Source of the DNA: Kribbella sindirgiensis
GTDB lineage: Bacteria; Actinomycetota; Actinomycetes; Propionibacteriales; Kribbellaceae
Direction of reading: 5' to 3'
Assembly (NCBI RefSeq): GCF_004331435.1
Contig: NZ_SJKA01000013.1
Location: 174,611-238,610, forward strand
DNA length: 64,000 bases
Of this stretch, positions 44,950 to 52,675 are shown piece after piece. Below the pieces are notes generated by a model. That model was given only the letters and a program-made list of their open reading frames with translations. It ran no database searches and was not told the DNA's origin. The first letter of the stretch is position 1; each line of letters opens with the position of its first letter. A program made the position numbers and the translations under genes.

Positions 44950-44981
44950 AGCTCGACAGGTAGAGCACCGGTGAGACACCG
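44950..44981 (+). other. tRNA-like remnant (D-arm and partial anticodon stem)
   Basis: AGCTCGACAGGTAGAGCA resembles a canonical tRNA D-arm (AGCTCAGTTGGTAGAGCA) and is followed by CGGT-GAGAC-ACCG, a short stem-loop in the anticodon position. There is no T-arm with GGTTCGA and no acceptor pairing, so it cannot be a functional tRNA. It may be a relic or chance. The rest of the 135-base gap is featureless. Confidence 0.3.
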
Positions 44982-45069
44982 TACGCAGGATCACCATCAC
45001 GCTCAGGTGCACTACTCAGCCGACCGATACCTCCTGTTCAACTGCCGATGCATGCTGCCTGCGCGGGCA

Positions 45070-45813
45070 TCAGTTGACGACGGCGCCGGCGGTGAGGTTG
45101 AGGGCGGTGCCGGTGATGGAGGCGGCTCGGTCGGAGGCGGCGAAGGTGGCGATGGCGGCGACGTCGGCCAGGGTGGCGGCGCGGTTCAGCATGGTTTGGG
45201 CGGCGGTCTGCTCGGCGATCTCGCGACGGAAGTCCTCCGGGTAGGTGTCCGGGTTCGACTCCGGGATGCCGTTGGTCTGCAACGTGATCACCCGGATGCC
45301 GTGCGGACCGAGCTCACACGCCAGGCTGCGACGCAACGCCTCGACGGCGCCGAACCCCGCCTGGAACGCGCCGAGGTTCGCCATCGGGTCGCCGTTCCCG
45401 CCGAAGGTCAGGATCACGCCGGATCCCTGCTCGACCATGCGCCGGGCGGCCGCGCGGGACGTGAGGTAGAAGGTCCGCAGCATGTTCCGCACCGGCCCTT
45501 CGACGTCGGCGAGGGACATGTCGATCAGCGGCGTACCGAAGTGCTGCACGTGACCGATCAGATTGAACGAGATGTCGATCCGGCCGACCGCGGCGGCGTG
45601 GTCGTCGACCGATCGTTCGTCGAGGGCGTCGACGACCGCGATCTCGGTCTTGCCGCCCGCGGCGCGGATCTCGTCCGCGACCTTCTCGAGGCGTTCCGCC
45701 GTCCGGCCGGCCAGGTGGACGGTCGCGCCTTCGGCCGCGAACGCCTTGGCCACGGCGCCGCCGATCGGGCCCGCCGCGCCGTACACGATCGCCTGTTTGT
45801 CGTTGAGCATCAT
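45070..45813 (-). CDS. Short-chain dehydrogenase/reductase
   Basis: This is a 247-residue NAD(P)-dependent oxidoreductase. The cofactor motif is atypical (YGAAGPIGGAVAKAFAAEGA instead of TGxxxGxG). The catalytic Tyr-x3-Lys is not evident, since the position reads GAFQAGFGAVEALRRSLACE. It may thus be a divergent or inactive SDR. Its ATG overlaps the AHSA1 stop (ATGA), placing it third in an arsR-AHSA1-SDR operon. This arrangement is common and linked to stress responses. Confidence 0.85.
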   Translation of the reverse strand: MMLNDKQAIVYGAAGPIGGAVAKAFAAEGATVHLAGRTAERLEKVADEIRAAGGKTEIAVVDALDERSVDDHAAAVGRIDISFNLIGHVQHFGTPLIDMSLADVEGPVRNMLRTFYLTSRAAARRMVEQGSGVILTFGGNGDPMANLGAFQAGFGAVEALRRSLACELGPHGIRVITLQTNGIPESNPDTYPEDFRREIAEQTAAQTMLNRAATLADVAAIATFAASDRAASITGTALNLTAGAVVN

Positions 45814-46289
45814 GAGTGGGCCTCCTCGGCCAGTTCGGTGACGAGGTCGTCGAGTTGCTGCATCGAGACGCGGATACCGCGCTCCATGCCGCCGTCGACG
45901 TACTGGTCGCGGTCCTCGACCGCGAAGAACACGGTGTTCTGCGTCAGGGTGGTGACCCCGTCGGCCTCGTCGAAGGTGATCAGATTCAGGTAGACGGTTC
46001 CCGGCGCGTGGTCGAACTCGTACGTCTGCACGATCCGATCCGGCGTCGGCTCCCCGTGGTACAGCCCGTGGAACACGTAGCCCTTGCCTTCGTCGTCGTA
46101 GTGCGTCCACCGCCAGCGGCCGCCGTGCCGCGGGTCCAGCTGGTTGACGATCAGCTCGAGCCCGGCCGGGCCCAGCCAGCGCTTCACCAGGTCGGGCTCG
46201 GTGTACGCGCGGAACAGCAGCTCCCGCGGCGCCCGGAACTCCCGGACGATGACGACCTGCGGCACGCCCGGCTCCGCGATGACCTTCAC
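45810..46289 (-). CDS. SRPBCC/AHSA1 domain protein
   Basis: This is a 159-residue START-like protein. VVIVREFRAPRELLFRAYTE and DLVKRWLGPAG are typical of the activator-of-Hsp90 homologue 1-like (AHSA1) family, and GMERGIRVSMQQLDDLV is the C-terminal helix. The fold binds hydrophobic ligands. GTG 46289 overlaps the ArsR stop (GTGA), so the pair is translationally coupled, as in most ArsR-AHSA1 loci. Confidence 0.9.
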   Translation of the reverse strand: MKVIAEPGVPQVVIVREFRAPRELLFRAYTEPDLVKRWLGPAGLELIVNQLDPRHGGRWRWTHYDDEGKGYVFHGLYHGEPTPDRIVQTYEFDHAPGTVYLNLITFDEADGVTTLTQNTVFFAVEDRDQYVDGGMERGIRVSMQQLDDLVTELAEEAHS

Positions 46290-46633
46290 GACTCCTCCTT
46301 GAGGTCGTCGAGCAGATCGTCGAGACGGTCGAAGCTCTCCGCCCAGTAGGCGCGGTAGTCCATCAACCAGCCGACGGCCGCGCGGAGCGGTTCGGCCTCG
46401 AGGTGACTGAGCCGGGCCGTCGCGCGTTGCGAACGGCTGATCAGCCCGGCGTTCTCGAGCACCTTCAGGTGCTTGGAGACGGCCGGCTGCGACATGCTGA
46501 ACGGCGCCGCGAGCTCGGCGACCGTCGCGTCCCCGTGCTTGAGCTGGGTCAGGATCGCCCGGCGGGTCGGGTCGGCGAGCGCCGCGAAGACACCGGTCAA
46601 TCTGTCTTCATAACCAAGTGGTTTCAGAACCAT
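46286..46633 (-). CDS. ArsR family transcriptional regulator
   Basis: This is a 115-residue winged-helix repressor. FAALADPTRRAILTQLKHGD and FSMSQPAVSKHLKVLENAGL are canonical. The metal-binding ELCVCDL motif of metal sensors is missing, so it belongs to the non-metal, AHSA1-linked subgroup. ATG 46633 lies within a palindrome (46628-46639), which suggests autorepression. It heads the operon with AHSA1 and SDR genes. Confidence 0.9.
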   Translation of the reverse strand: MVLKPLGYEDRLTGVFAALADPTRRAILTQLKHGDATVAELAAPFSMSQPAVSKHLKVLENAGLISRSQRATARLSHLEAEPLRAAVGWLMDYRAYWAESFDRLDDLLDDLKEES

Positions 46634-46639
46634 ATGGTT
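46612..46639. promoter_or_regulatory. Tandem ArsR operators
   Basis: AACCATATGGTT (46628-46639) is a perfect palindrome over the start codon. AACCA-AG-TGGTT (46612-46623) is a second copy 16 bases away, inside the first codons of arsR. The spacing suits two dimers on similar faces. Confidence 0.7.
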
Positions 46640-46675
46640 AAGGATGGGCGTGGACGGCCCGGTTGTCAACAGGGA

Positions 46676-47317
46676 TCAGGGCGTTTGCTCCCAGTTGGCC
46701 GGATCACACCAGGCCGGGTCGATGCCGCGGTCGATGCAGTACTGCCGAAGGAGTTCGTCCCGCGTCGACGGGCGACTGGTCGGACGGGACGGCCTCGCGG
46801 TCGGCGTACTGGTGGTCGTGCGGGTCGGCGTGGGCGTGGGTGTCGGTGTGGTCCGCTCGGTCGTCTTGGTCGCGGTTGGCTTCTTGGTCGACCGGCGGCT
46901 CGGCGGGGGCGTCGGACTTTTGCTCGGCACCACGATCGTCCGCGGCACGAGCGGCGGAGTAGACGTCGTCCGCGGTACGGCGGGACTCGTCGAGCTGACC
47001 GCCGGACTCGGCGATTCCTCGACGAAGGTCACGACCGCCGAATCATCCGGTCCGTTGAACTGGCCGATCATGAGCACCGCCCAGAGGTTGACGCCGGCGA
47101 ACACGATCATCGCCGCCCCCGCGGCGTACGCAGCCCGGCGGGACGGAGCGCCGTACCGCCCGATCGGGCCGAGGACCGGCTCACCCTTGGCGTCGACCCA
47201 GAACCGCCAGTCCTCCGGAGCCGGCGGCCAGGACGGATCCGGGCGCCAGGTCTTCGGCGGGATCCAGTTGCGCCGGGGCGGTGAAGGCCAGCTCGGCGGC
47301 ACCACGAACCGCTTCAA
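46676..47317 (-). CDS. Single-pass membrane protein with Pro/Thr-rich external region
   Basis: This is a 213-residue protein. A Trp/Pro-rich cytoplasmic head (SWPPAPEDWRFWVDAKGEPV, a pattern in many actinobacterial membrane proteins) is followed by one helix (AAGAAMIVFAGVNLWAVLMI). A long Thr/Pro/Ser linker then leads to a conserved end, YCIDRGIDPAWCDPANW. TTG 47317 has a GGAGGAG site at good spacing. The two terminal Cys may form a disulphide outside the cell. Function is unknown. Confidence 0.75.
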   Translation of the reverse strand: MKRFVVPPSWPSPPRRNWIPPKTWRPDPSWPPAPEDWRFWVDAKGEPVLGPIGRYGAPSRRAAYAAGAAMIVFAGVNLWAVLMIGQFNGPDDSAVVTFVEESPSPAVSSTSPAVPRTTSTPPLVPRTIVVPSKSPTPPPSRRSTKKPTATKTTERTTPTPTPTPTRTTTSTPTARPSRPTSRPSTRDELLRQYCIDRGIDPAWCDPANWEQTP

Positions 47318-47457
47318 GAGAACTCCTCCACTCCACCGACGCCGATCCCCCGCACCAGGCCAACGACACAGCCCCCACGCGGGCTACTTGCGACTTCACC
47401 ACGATCTGCGTGTCGGCTCGCTTTTTCGATCAACCCCTTCGTGGAGGTGGCGCTTAG

Positions 47458-47476
47458 TCAGGTTAGGCTTACCTAC
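47458..47476 (+). promoter_or_regulatory. IdeR/DmdR-type iron box
   Basis: This 19-base site, TCAGGTTAGGCTTACCTAC, matches 16 of 19 positions of the TTAGGTTAGGCTAACCTAA consensus for iron-dependent repressors. It lies 30 bases before the siderophore-binding gene. Confidence 0.85.
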
Positions 47477-47506
47477 ATCTGACGCCTTTCGGAGGAACCA
47501 GCCGCC

Positions 47507-48553
47507 ATGGCTCTGCCCCGTATCCGGTCCATCGCGGCCGTCGCGATCGCCGTACTCGCCCTGAGCACCGGACTCGCCGCGTGCAGCCAGGACGACACCA
47601 AGAACTCCGCCGCGAGCACCGGCGACACCGCCGGATTCCCGGTGACGATCGACCACCTGTACGGCTCGACCACGATCAAGTCCAAGCCACAGCGGGTGGT
47701 GACACTCGGCGGCGGCGACATGGAGGCGGCCATCGCGCTCGGCGTCGTCCCGGTCGGGGGCGCCGACTGGTTCGGCAACACGCAACTGCGCGGCTGGGTG
47801 AAGTCCGCACTCGGCGACCGGCCGGCCCCGAAGCTGATCCAGTCCTACCAGCCGAAATTCGAAGAGATCGCGGCGCTCAAGCCGGACCTGATCCTGTACG
47901 TCAACACGATCAACGACAAGAAGGAATTCGACACCCTGAACGCGATCGCGCCGACGATCGCAGCACCGGCCGGGACCAAGAACGTGTACGGCGTACCGTG
48001 GCAGGACCAGGTCCGCGAGATCGCGAAGGCGACCGGTACGTCGGCCGCGGGCGAGCAGGTCGTGAAGGACACCGAGACCCTGCTGACCGACACCGCGAAG
48101 GCCAACCCGGAGTTCGCCGGCAAGGTCATCACCGCCGGCGTGTACTCGGCGAACAGCCTGAACGCCTGGCTCCCGTCCGACCCGCGGATGCGGCTGCTCA
48201 CCGCACTCGGGTTCAAGACCAACCCGCAGATCGACGCGATGGAGAACGGCGACTTCTACGTGAAGATCTCCCCCGAGCTCACCCCGAAACTGAACGCCGA
48301 CGTGATCTTCATGGCCGCCCTCGACGGCGCCGGCAAACTCGACCCCGCGGTCGTCAACGACAAGATCTGGAACGCCCTACCAGCAGTCAAAGCCGGCCAC
48401 GTCGCCTACTGGGGCGGCGCCCCGGTCATCAACACCGCCACCCCCAGCGGAGAATTCTCCAGCGCAATGTCCATCGGCGGCCCCCTAGGCATCAAGTACG
48501 CCGTACCCAAACTGACCCCAATGCTGAAGAACGCGCTAGCCGGAGAGCGCTGA
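47507..48553 (+). CDS. Iron-siderophore ABC transporter substrate-binding lipoprotein
   Basis: This is a 348-residue exported lipoprotein with a signal peptide ending Gly-Leu-Ala-Ala-Cys. The fold is that of FepB/FecB binding proteins, with TIKSKPQRVVTLGGGD, FEEIAALKPDLILYVN and WNALPAVKAGHVAYWGG. It captures a ferric siderophore outside the cell. GGAGG is upstream of ATG. The iron box predicts repression by iron. There is no permease or ATPase gene in the window, so it uses components encoded elsewhere. Confidence 0.93.
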   Translation: MALPRIRSIAAVAIAVLALSTGLAACSQDDTKNSAASTGDTAGFPVTIDHLYGSTTIKSKPQRVVTLGGGDMEAAIALGVVPVGGADWFGNTQLRGWVKSALGDRPAPKLIQSYQPKFEEIAALKPDLILYVNTINDKKEFDTLNAIAPTIAAPAGTKNVYGVPWQDQVREIAKATGTSAAGEQVVKDTETLLTDTAKANPEFAGKVITAGVYSANSLNAWLPSDPRMRLLTALGFKTNPQIDAMENGDFYVKISPELTPKLNADVIFMAALDGAGKLDPAVVNDKIWNALPAVKAGHVAYWGGAPVINTATPSGEFSSAMSIGGPLGIKYAVPKLTPMLKNALAGER

Positions 48554-48616
48554 ACGCCTCTTGTGACCGATGTGTGGGTGGTTGGCGCGGCCGCCCGGCA
48601 AACCCCGTCGCTGCTT

Positions 48617-48690
48617 GGGCTCCCCAAACCAGTTCGGGGAGCCCCACACCCCAAAAACGGCAGGTGATCGTCCCCAAACCGGTTTGGGGA
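48617..48690. repeat. Two related hairpins after the siderophore-binding gene
   Basis: GGGCTCCCC/GGGGAGCCC (48617-48644) form a 9-bp stem around AAACCAGTTC. TCCCCAAACCGGTTTGGGGA (48671-48690) is a perfect 20-base palindrome. The two share the sequence TCCCCAAACC. They may act as terminators or protect the mRNA. Confidence 0.75.
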
Positions 48691-48744
48691 GCGCTGTACC
48701 CCGGAAGATCGTGGCGGGGCAGGTGTGGCTCTGCTCTGTTGCCC

Positions 48745-48985
48745 GGTCCAGGGGCGAACCCTGAACAGCGGGGAACAAGGTTGCAGATCGCGACGGTTTC
48801 TTTCCCGACAAGACAGCACCGGGAACAGGCAATGGCGGGTAGGCACCTGGTATTGCCTGTCCCCAGTCACCATTGCCTGTTCCCACTCCCCACCGGTCGG
48901 CGGCCGCCCGTGGAGCAGACGTCGGCGGAACGCCTGCCCTGGTCGGGATCGCGCCGAGTCGTGGCGTTTGGTTCGCCCCTGGAAC
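48745..48985. repeat. Nested inverted repeats in a 536-bp gene-free region
   Basis: An outer pair (GGTCCAGGGGCGAACC at 48745-48760 and GGTTCGCCCCTGGAAC at 48970-48985, one gap) encloses a perfect 15-base pair, GGGAACAGGCAATGG (48821-48835) and CCATTGCCTGTTCCC (48870-48884). A third partial copy, TATTGCCTGTCCCC, starts at 48851. No protein gene is convincing in 48554-49089. It may be a degraded mobile element. Confidence 0.7.
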
Positions 48986-49089
48986 GTCGAGTCGTGGATC
49001 GAGGCTGCGTTCGGCCGCCGATACCCACGACTCGAAGAAACGCGGGTGACTGCAGGTCGCCGGGACGGAGACAGCGGCTGGAGCATCGG

Positions 49090-50439
49090 TTAGAGCACTG
49101 CAGTGAGGAGTCTCGTCAGGTCCTCGCCGAAGGGGCGGTCGGTGTTGATGGGGGGTACGACGGTGTCGACTGACTGCATCAGGGCTTGGAGGCCGGTGGG
49201 GATGTTGCGGGGTGAGAGGGTGAAGGCTTGGCGTACGGCGAGGAGTTCGCAGGCGGTTGTTTCGCGGGTTAGGCGGATGGCTTCGGCTAGGTTGCCGACT
49301 GCTTCCCAGGAGAAGGTCTGCACGTCCTCCTGGCCGTTGGACGTCTCCGTCGTACTGATTGCTGTGGGCAACGACAAACGGCGGAGCTGGTGGATCGTCG
49401 CGACCGCGCGTTTGTGGACTGCTACCAGGCCGGCTTGAGGACCTGGGTCGTGGGCGAGTTGGGCGGTGAGGCCGGTGACGGCGGGGTCGAGCAGGCGGTG
49501 CAGGCGGGCCGCTGAGACCTCGGCGGCATGGGCCAGCGCGACCGTCAGATGGTCGCACTGCGCGGCGAGATCGAGCCCGTGAAAGCCGGCGGTGCCGACG
49601 AACTCGCCGTCGAGGTACGCCGGTGAGTCCGTGACACCGGTGAACGCCCGATCCACCGCGTCATCCAAATGCTGCAGGGTCCGCCGAGCGTGGGCGTTCA
49701 CGTGCCCCGCGACCCGGAACGACACCGGCGCCTGCAAACTGCGCGGCTCCGGCTCGGGCCCCGCCAACTCACGAAGCCGTGCGAACTCGAGGCCCAGTAC
49801 GTCGTCCCCGCGCGCCGCGGCCGCCTGGTACGGGTCCCGGTTGGCGCCGACGACAGCGATCGCCCCGGCTGCAACGGCGCTGAGCTGATCCGCCAAGCGG
49901 TGCGCTCTGGTGGCGTGGAGCGCGGCCCGGCCGGTCGCGCCGGGGATGCCCGCCAGCAGGGCGATGCCTTCCTTAGGCCCGGGATCCAGGGAGGCGAAGG
50001 CGTGGGCGAGCGGGATGATCTCGCCTGCGGATCCGGCACCTTCGGCGGGGATGTTCGGCAGCGGGCCGTTGTTGATGAGGGCAACCAACTGGTGGAGCAG
50101 TTCGATCGAGACGGCCGCGTCGCCGGTGAGAAAGGTTCTCAGGCGGCCGATCAGGACGGCGCGGGCTTCGTCGGGCGGGAGCCAGGGCGGGCCGCCGACG
50201 GCTCTGCCCAACAGGAGGTTGCGTTGGTGGACCCGCTGCTCGTCTTCGGTCAGGCGGACCTTGCTCAGGTTGCCCATGCCGGTGTTGACGCCGTACACGG
50301 GCCGGCCGGAGCGGAGGGTGTCGAGGGCGGCGGCGCGGATCGCGGCCAGGCGGTCGAGGAGGGCAGGCGCGAGCTCGATCGCAGCCGGGCAGGCGGGATC
50401 GAGGTCCGACGCTCCGTGGATCAGCACAGGCTCGGTCAT
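49090..50439 (-). CDS. Aromatic amino-acid ammonia-lyase (HAL/PAL) homologue with altered MIO triad
   Basis: This is a 449-residue protein clearly of the histidine/phenylalanine ammonia-lyase fold: VYGVNTGMGNLSKVRL with Tyr49, NNGPLPNIP, GEIIPLAHAFASL and NGQEDVQTFSWEAV with the conserved QE. The triad that cyclises into the MIO electrophile, Ala-Ser-Gly, here reads Ser137-Ala138-Gly139. The Ser that becomes dehydroalanine is therefore missing. The Tyr/Arg of the QDxYSLR motif are also not conserved (RSLQAPVSFR). It cannot form MIO in the known way. ATG 50439 shares a base with the stop of the ornithine-cyclodeaminase homologue. Confidence 0.85.
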   Translation of the reverse strand: MTEPVLIHGASDLDPACPAAIELAPALLDRLAAIRAAALDTLRSGRPVYGVNTGMGNLSKVRLTEDEQRVHQRNLLLGRAVGGPPWLPPDEARAVLIGRLRTFLTGDAAVSIELLHQLVALINNGPLPNIPAEGAGSAGEIIPLAHAFASLDPGPKEGIALLAGIPGATGRAALHATRAHRLADQLSAVAAGAIAVVGANRDPYQAAAARGDDVLGLEFARLRELAGPEPEPRSLQAPVSFRVAGHVNAHARRTLQHLDDAVDRAFTGVTDSPAYLDGEFVGTAGFHGLDLAAQCDHLTVALAHAAEVSAARLHRLLDPAVTGLTAQLAHDPGPQAGLVAVHKRAVATIHQLRRLSLPTAISTTETSNGQEDVQTFSWEAVGNLAEAIRLTRETTACELLAVRQAFTLSPRNIPTGLQALMQSVDTVVPPINTDRPFGEDLTRLLTAVL

Positions 50440-51452
50440 CAGTGGAACCGGAGCATGGTGCCGAGGTCGGCGGCTTCGGCTCGGCGGTGGATCAGGTGGG
50501 CGATGGCGACGTCCAGCAGGGACAGGCCGCGGTGCCAGAAGAGGGTGCGTTCGGCCTCGTTCTCGCGGCCGGGTTTGCGGCCCGCGATGATCTCCCCGAT
50601 CTCGGCGTACAGCGTGTCCGGCGACAGCCGCCCGCTGTCCACGTGCCGGCGCAGCGAACCGAACCGCCCGGACTGCGCCTCCCGCCAGTCGTCCACGACC
50701 ACCTTGTCGATCAGGTCGAGCAGATCGAGTTCGACCGCCGACACCGTCCCGTACGGTACGACGAACGCGCCCGGCCGGACCGTCGACGTACGGAGCAGTG
50801 GCTCGGGCTCGGTCAGACGGGTCGCCTCGACGAGTACGTCGGCGCCGTCGAAGGCCTCCTCCGCGGTCGCGCACACCCGGACCGGCGTGGCGAGTTCCGC
50901 GGAGAGCTCCGCGGCGAACTTCTCCCGCGATTCCGGCCGCCGCGACGTCACCCGGATCTCGTCCAGGTCGAGCAGGTCGTCGAGCATCGTCACGTTCCAC
51001 CACGCCGTACCGCGGGCGCCGGCGTGCGCGAGGATCTTGCTGTCCCGGCGGGCCAGGTGGCGGGCGCCGACGGTCGTCATCGCGCCGGTACGGGCCGCGG
51101 TGATCATCGTCGCGTCCAGGACCGCGAGCGGTACGCCGGTGGTCGGGTCGAAGAGGGTCGCCATCGCAAGCTCGCTGGGCAGACCCTTCTGGTAGTTCGG
51201 GACGAAGTCGCCGACCACCTTCACGCCGCTGATGCCGTGCTCACCGAGGCCGTCGAGGTGCCCACGGAGGACGTTGAAGTGGCCGATCCCGCCGTTGTTC
51301 GGCATCAGGTGCATGCGCGGCTCGAAGCTCGTCCGGCCCTCGCCGTGCTCGCGGACCGCGTCCTCCACGGCGTCCACGATCTCCAGCCTGGTGAGCCCCA
51401 GTTCGTCGATGTCGGGGCCGCTGAGGAAGCGCAGCCAGATCCCGTCCGTCAC
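50439..51452 (-). CDS. Ornithine cyclodeaminase family protein (second copy)
   Basis: This is a 337-residue NAD(P)-binding protein. The lysine element ISGVKVVGDFVPN and the helix LDATMITAARTGAMTTVGAR are conserved. The dinucleotide loop reads HAGARGTAWW, a variant of the usual GxGxQA. It differs clearly from the copy at 44008. It starts at GTG 51452 and is coupled to the ammonia-lyase-like gene, an unusual partnership suggesting both act on one amino-acid-derived compound. Confidence 0.88.
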   Translation of the reverse strand: MTDGIWLRFLSGPDIDELGLTRLEIVDAVEDAVREHGEGRTSFEPRMHLMPNNGGIGHFNVLRGHLDGLGEHGISGVKVVGDFVPNYQKGLPSELAMATLFDPTTGVPLAVLDATMITAARTGAMTTVGARHLARRDSKILAHAGARGTAWWNVTMLDDLLDLDEIRVTSRRPESREKFAAELSAELATPVRVCATAEEAFDGADVLVEATRLTEPEPLLRTSTVRPGAFVVPYGTVSAVELDLLDLIDKVVVDDWREAQSGRFGSLRRHVDSGRLSPDTLYAEIGEIIAGRKPGRENEAERTLFWHRGLSLLDVAIAHLIHRRAEAADLGTMLRFH

Positions 51453-51515
51453 GTGGCTCCTTCGGTTGCCGTCGGTCGATACTTTAGTTTCCGGCCGTCA
51501 CGCTACGTTCGGTCC

Positions 51516-52220
51516 ATGGGGTCTACGACTGCGGATCGCACGGTGATCGGCCACTCCGCCACGGACAAGGCGGTGCTGTTCGGCGGGCTGCCGCTGGCCG
51601 GGCTGGTGCTCGGGTTCTTCCTGCCGCGGATCGCCGACTGGGCGGCCGGGCGGGACTGGGTACCGTTCCAGGGTCCGCTGAAGCTGATCGCTGCCTGGGA
51701 CAGCTGGTGGGTCGTGGTGATCTGCGTGGCCGTCGGGCTGGCGGGCGGCGTACTGCTGGCGGGGATGGCGCTCGACGACACCTTGAAGGTCACGATCACC
51801 AGTCAGTCGGTCGAGTTCCTGAAGAACCAGAAGACCGTGACGGTGCCGCGGGTGAAGGTCGCGGTGGCGTTCCTGGACGGGAAGGAGATCGTCCTCCAGG
51901 ACGCGGCGTCGCGCGAGCTGGCGCGGGAGAAGCACGACCAGCTGAAGTCCGAGGCCAAGAAGATCCCAGCGGCGTTCCGGATGCATGGTTATCCGTGGTC
52001 GGACTCCGGTGACCCGCATGAGTCCGAGTTCAGGCGCTGGGTCGAGGGGGATCCGGATGTCTCGCCGGCCGCCAATGCGCTGCTCCGGGCTCGGTCCAAG
52101 GCGTTCGACCAGGGGGACAAAGGGAAGGCCGACCTGCGGGAACTCCGCAACGACCTGTCCAACCTCGGCTACAGCGTGAAGGACAGGGACAAGAAGCAGT
52201 ACTGGCGGGCGGTGCCCTAG
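51516..52220 (+). CDS. YqeB-like membrane protein
   Basis: This is a 234-residue protein with two membrane helices (LAGLVLGFFLPRIADWAAG and VVVICVAVGLAGGVLLAG). A PH-like cytoplasmic domain follows (VTITSQSVEFLKNQKTVTVP then VAFLDGKEIVLQDA), with a helical C-terminus. The order resembles Bacillus YqeB. TACGTT lies six bases before the ATG, implying a leaderless mRNA. Function is unknown. Confidence 0.75.
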   Translation: MGSTTADRTVIGHSATDKAVLFGGLPLAGLVLGFFLPRIADWAAGRDWVPFQGPLKLIAAWDSWWVVVICVAVGLAGGVLLAGMALDDTLKVTITSQSVEFLKNQKTVTVPRVKVAVAFLDGKEIVLQDAASRELAREKHDQLKSEAKKIPAAFRMHGYPWSDSGDPHESEFRRWVEGDPDVSPAANALLRARSKAFDQGDKGKADLRELRNDLSNLGYSVKDRDKKQYWRAVP

Positions 52221-52603
52221 GCGTCGAGTAGGTGGAGGACTGCTTCGGCGTAGGCCTGTTCGGCGTCTTCGGAGGTGTGCGTGCTGTTGGTGAGGGTGAC
52301 GCGGTAGCCGTCGGGGGTGGATTCGAGGGACTGGAAGTACGCGCCGAGGAGAGCGCGGAGCTGCTCCTCACGTGGAAGCCACACGACCTCGCGTTGCTCG
52401 ATGCTGTCGAGGGCCCACTCGGTGGTGCCGTTGAAGCCGATCACCTTGCTGCCCTGGTAGTCGTGCACCTCGACGGTCATGTCGCTCACCACGAACACGT
52501 CGTCGTCCATGTCCCGGTCCGGTACGACGAAACGATCCCCGGCCGCCGGTGTCCACAGCACCCCAGCCTTGCGCAGTCGTCCGGCCTGCTCCATCGTGAT
52601 CAC
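52217..52603 (-). CDS. Conserved actinobacterial protein of unknown function
   Basis: This is a 128-residue soluble protein. LRKAGVLWTPAAGDRFVVPD and TTEWALDSIEQREVVWLPRE are conserved in many actinobacteria. Databases sometimes label these as pilus assembly proteins, but nothing here supports that. The start is GTG 52603; ATG 52594 is an alternative. It overlaps the end of the YqeB-like gene by four bases. Confidence 0.8.
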   Translation of the reverse strand: MITMEQAGRLRKAGVLWTPAAGDRFVVPDRDMDDDVFVVSDMTVEVHDYQGSKVIGFNGTTEWALDSIEQREVVWLPREEQLRALLGAYFQSLESTPDGYRVTLTNSTHTSEDAEQAYAEAVLHLLDA

Positions 52604-52675
52604 CCCTCCATCCTCCCCACGGCACGCAAACCCCGCAGGTCCACGCGCGCCGCGACCACCGAGGAGGACGCAGAG

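Noticed and set aside
48406..49086. 226-residue minus-strand frame in the hairpin-rich gap
   Set aside because: It runs antisense into the siderophore-binding gene and its composition is Pro/Arg/Ser-rich without domains.
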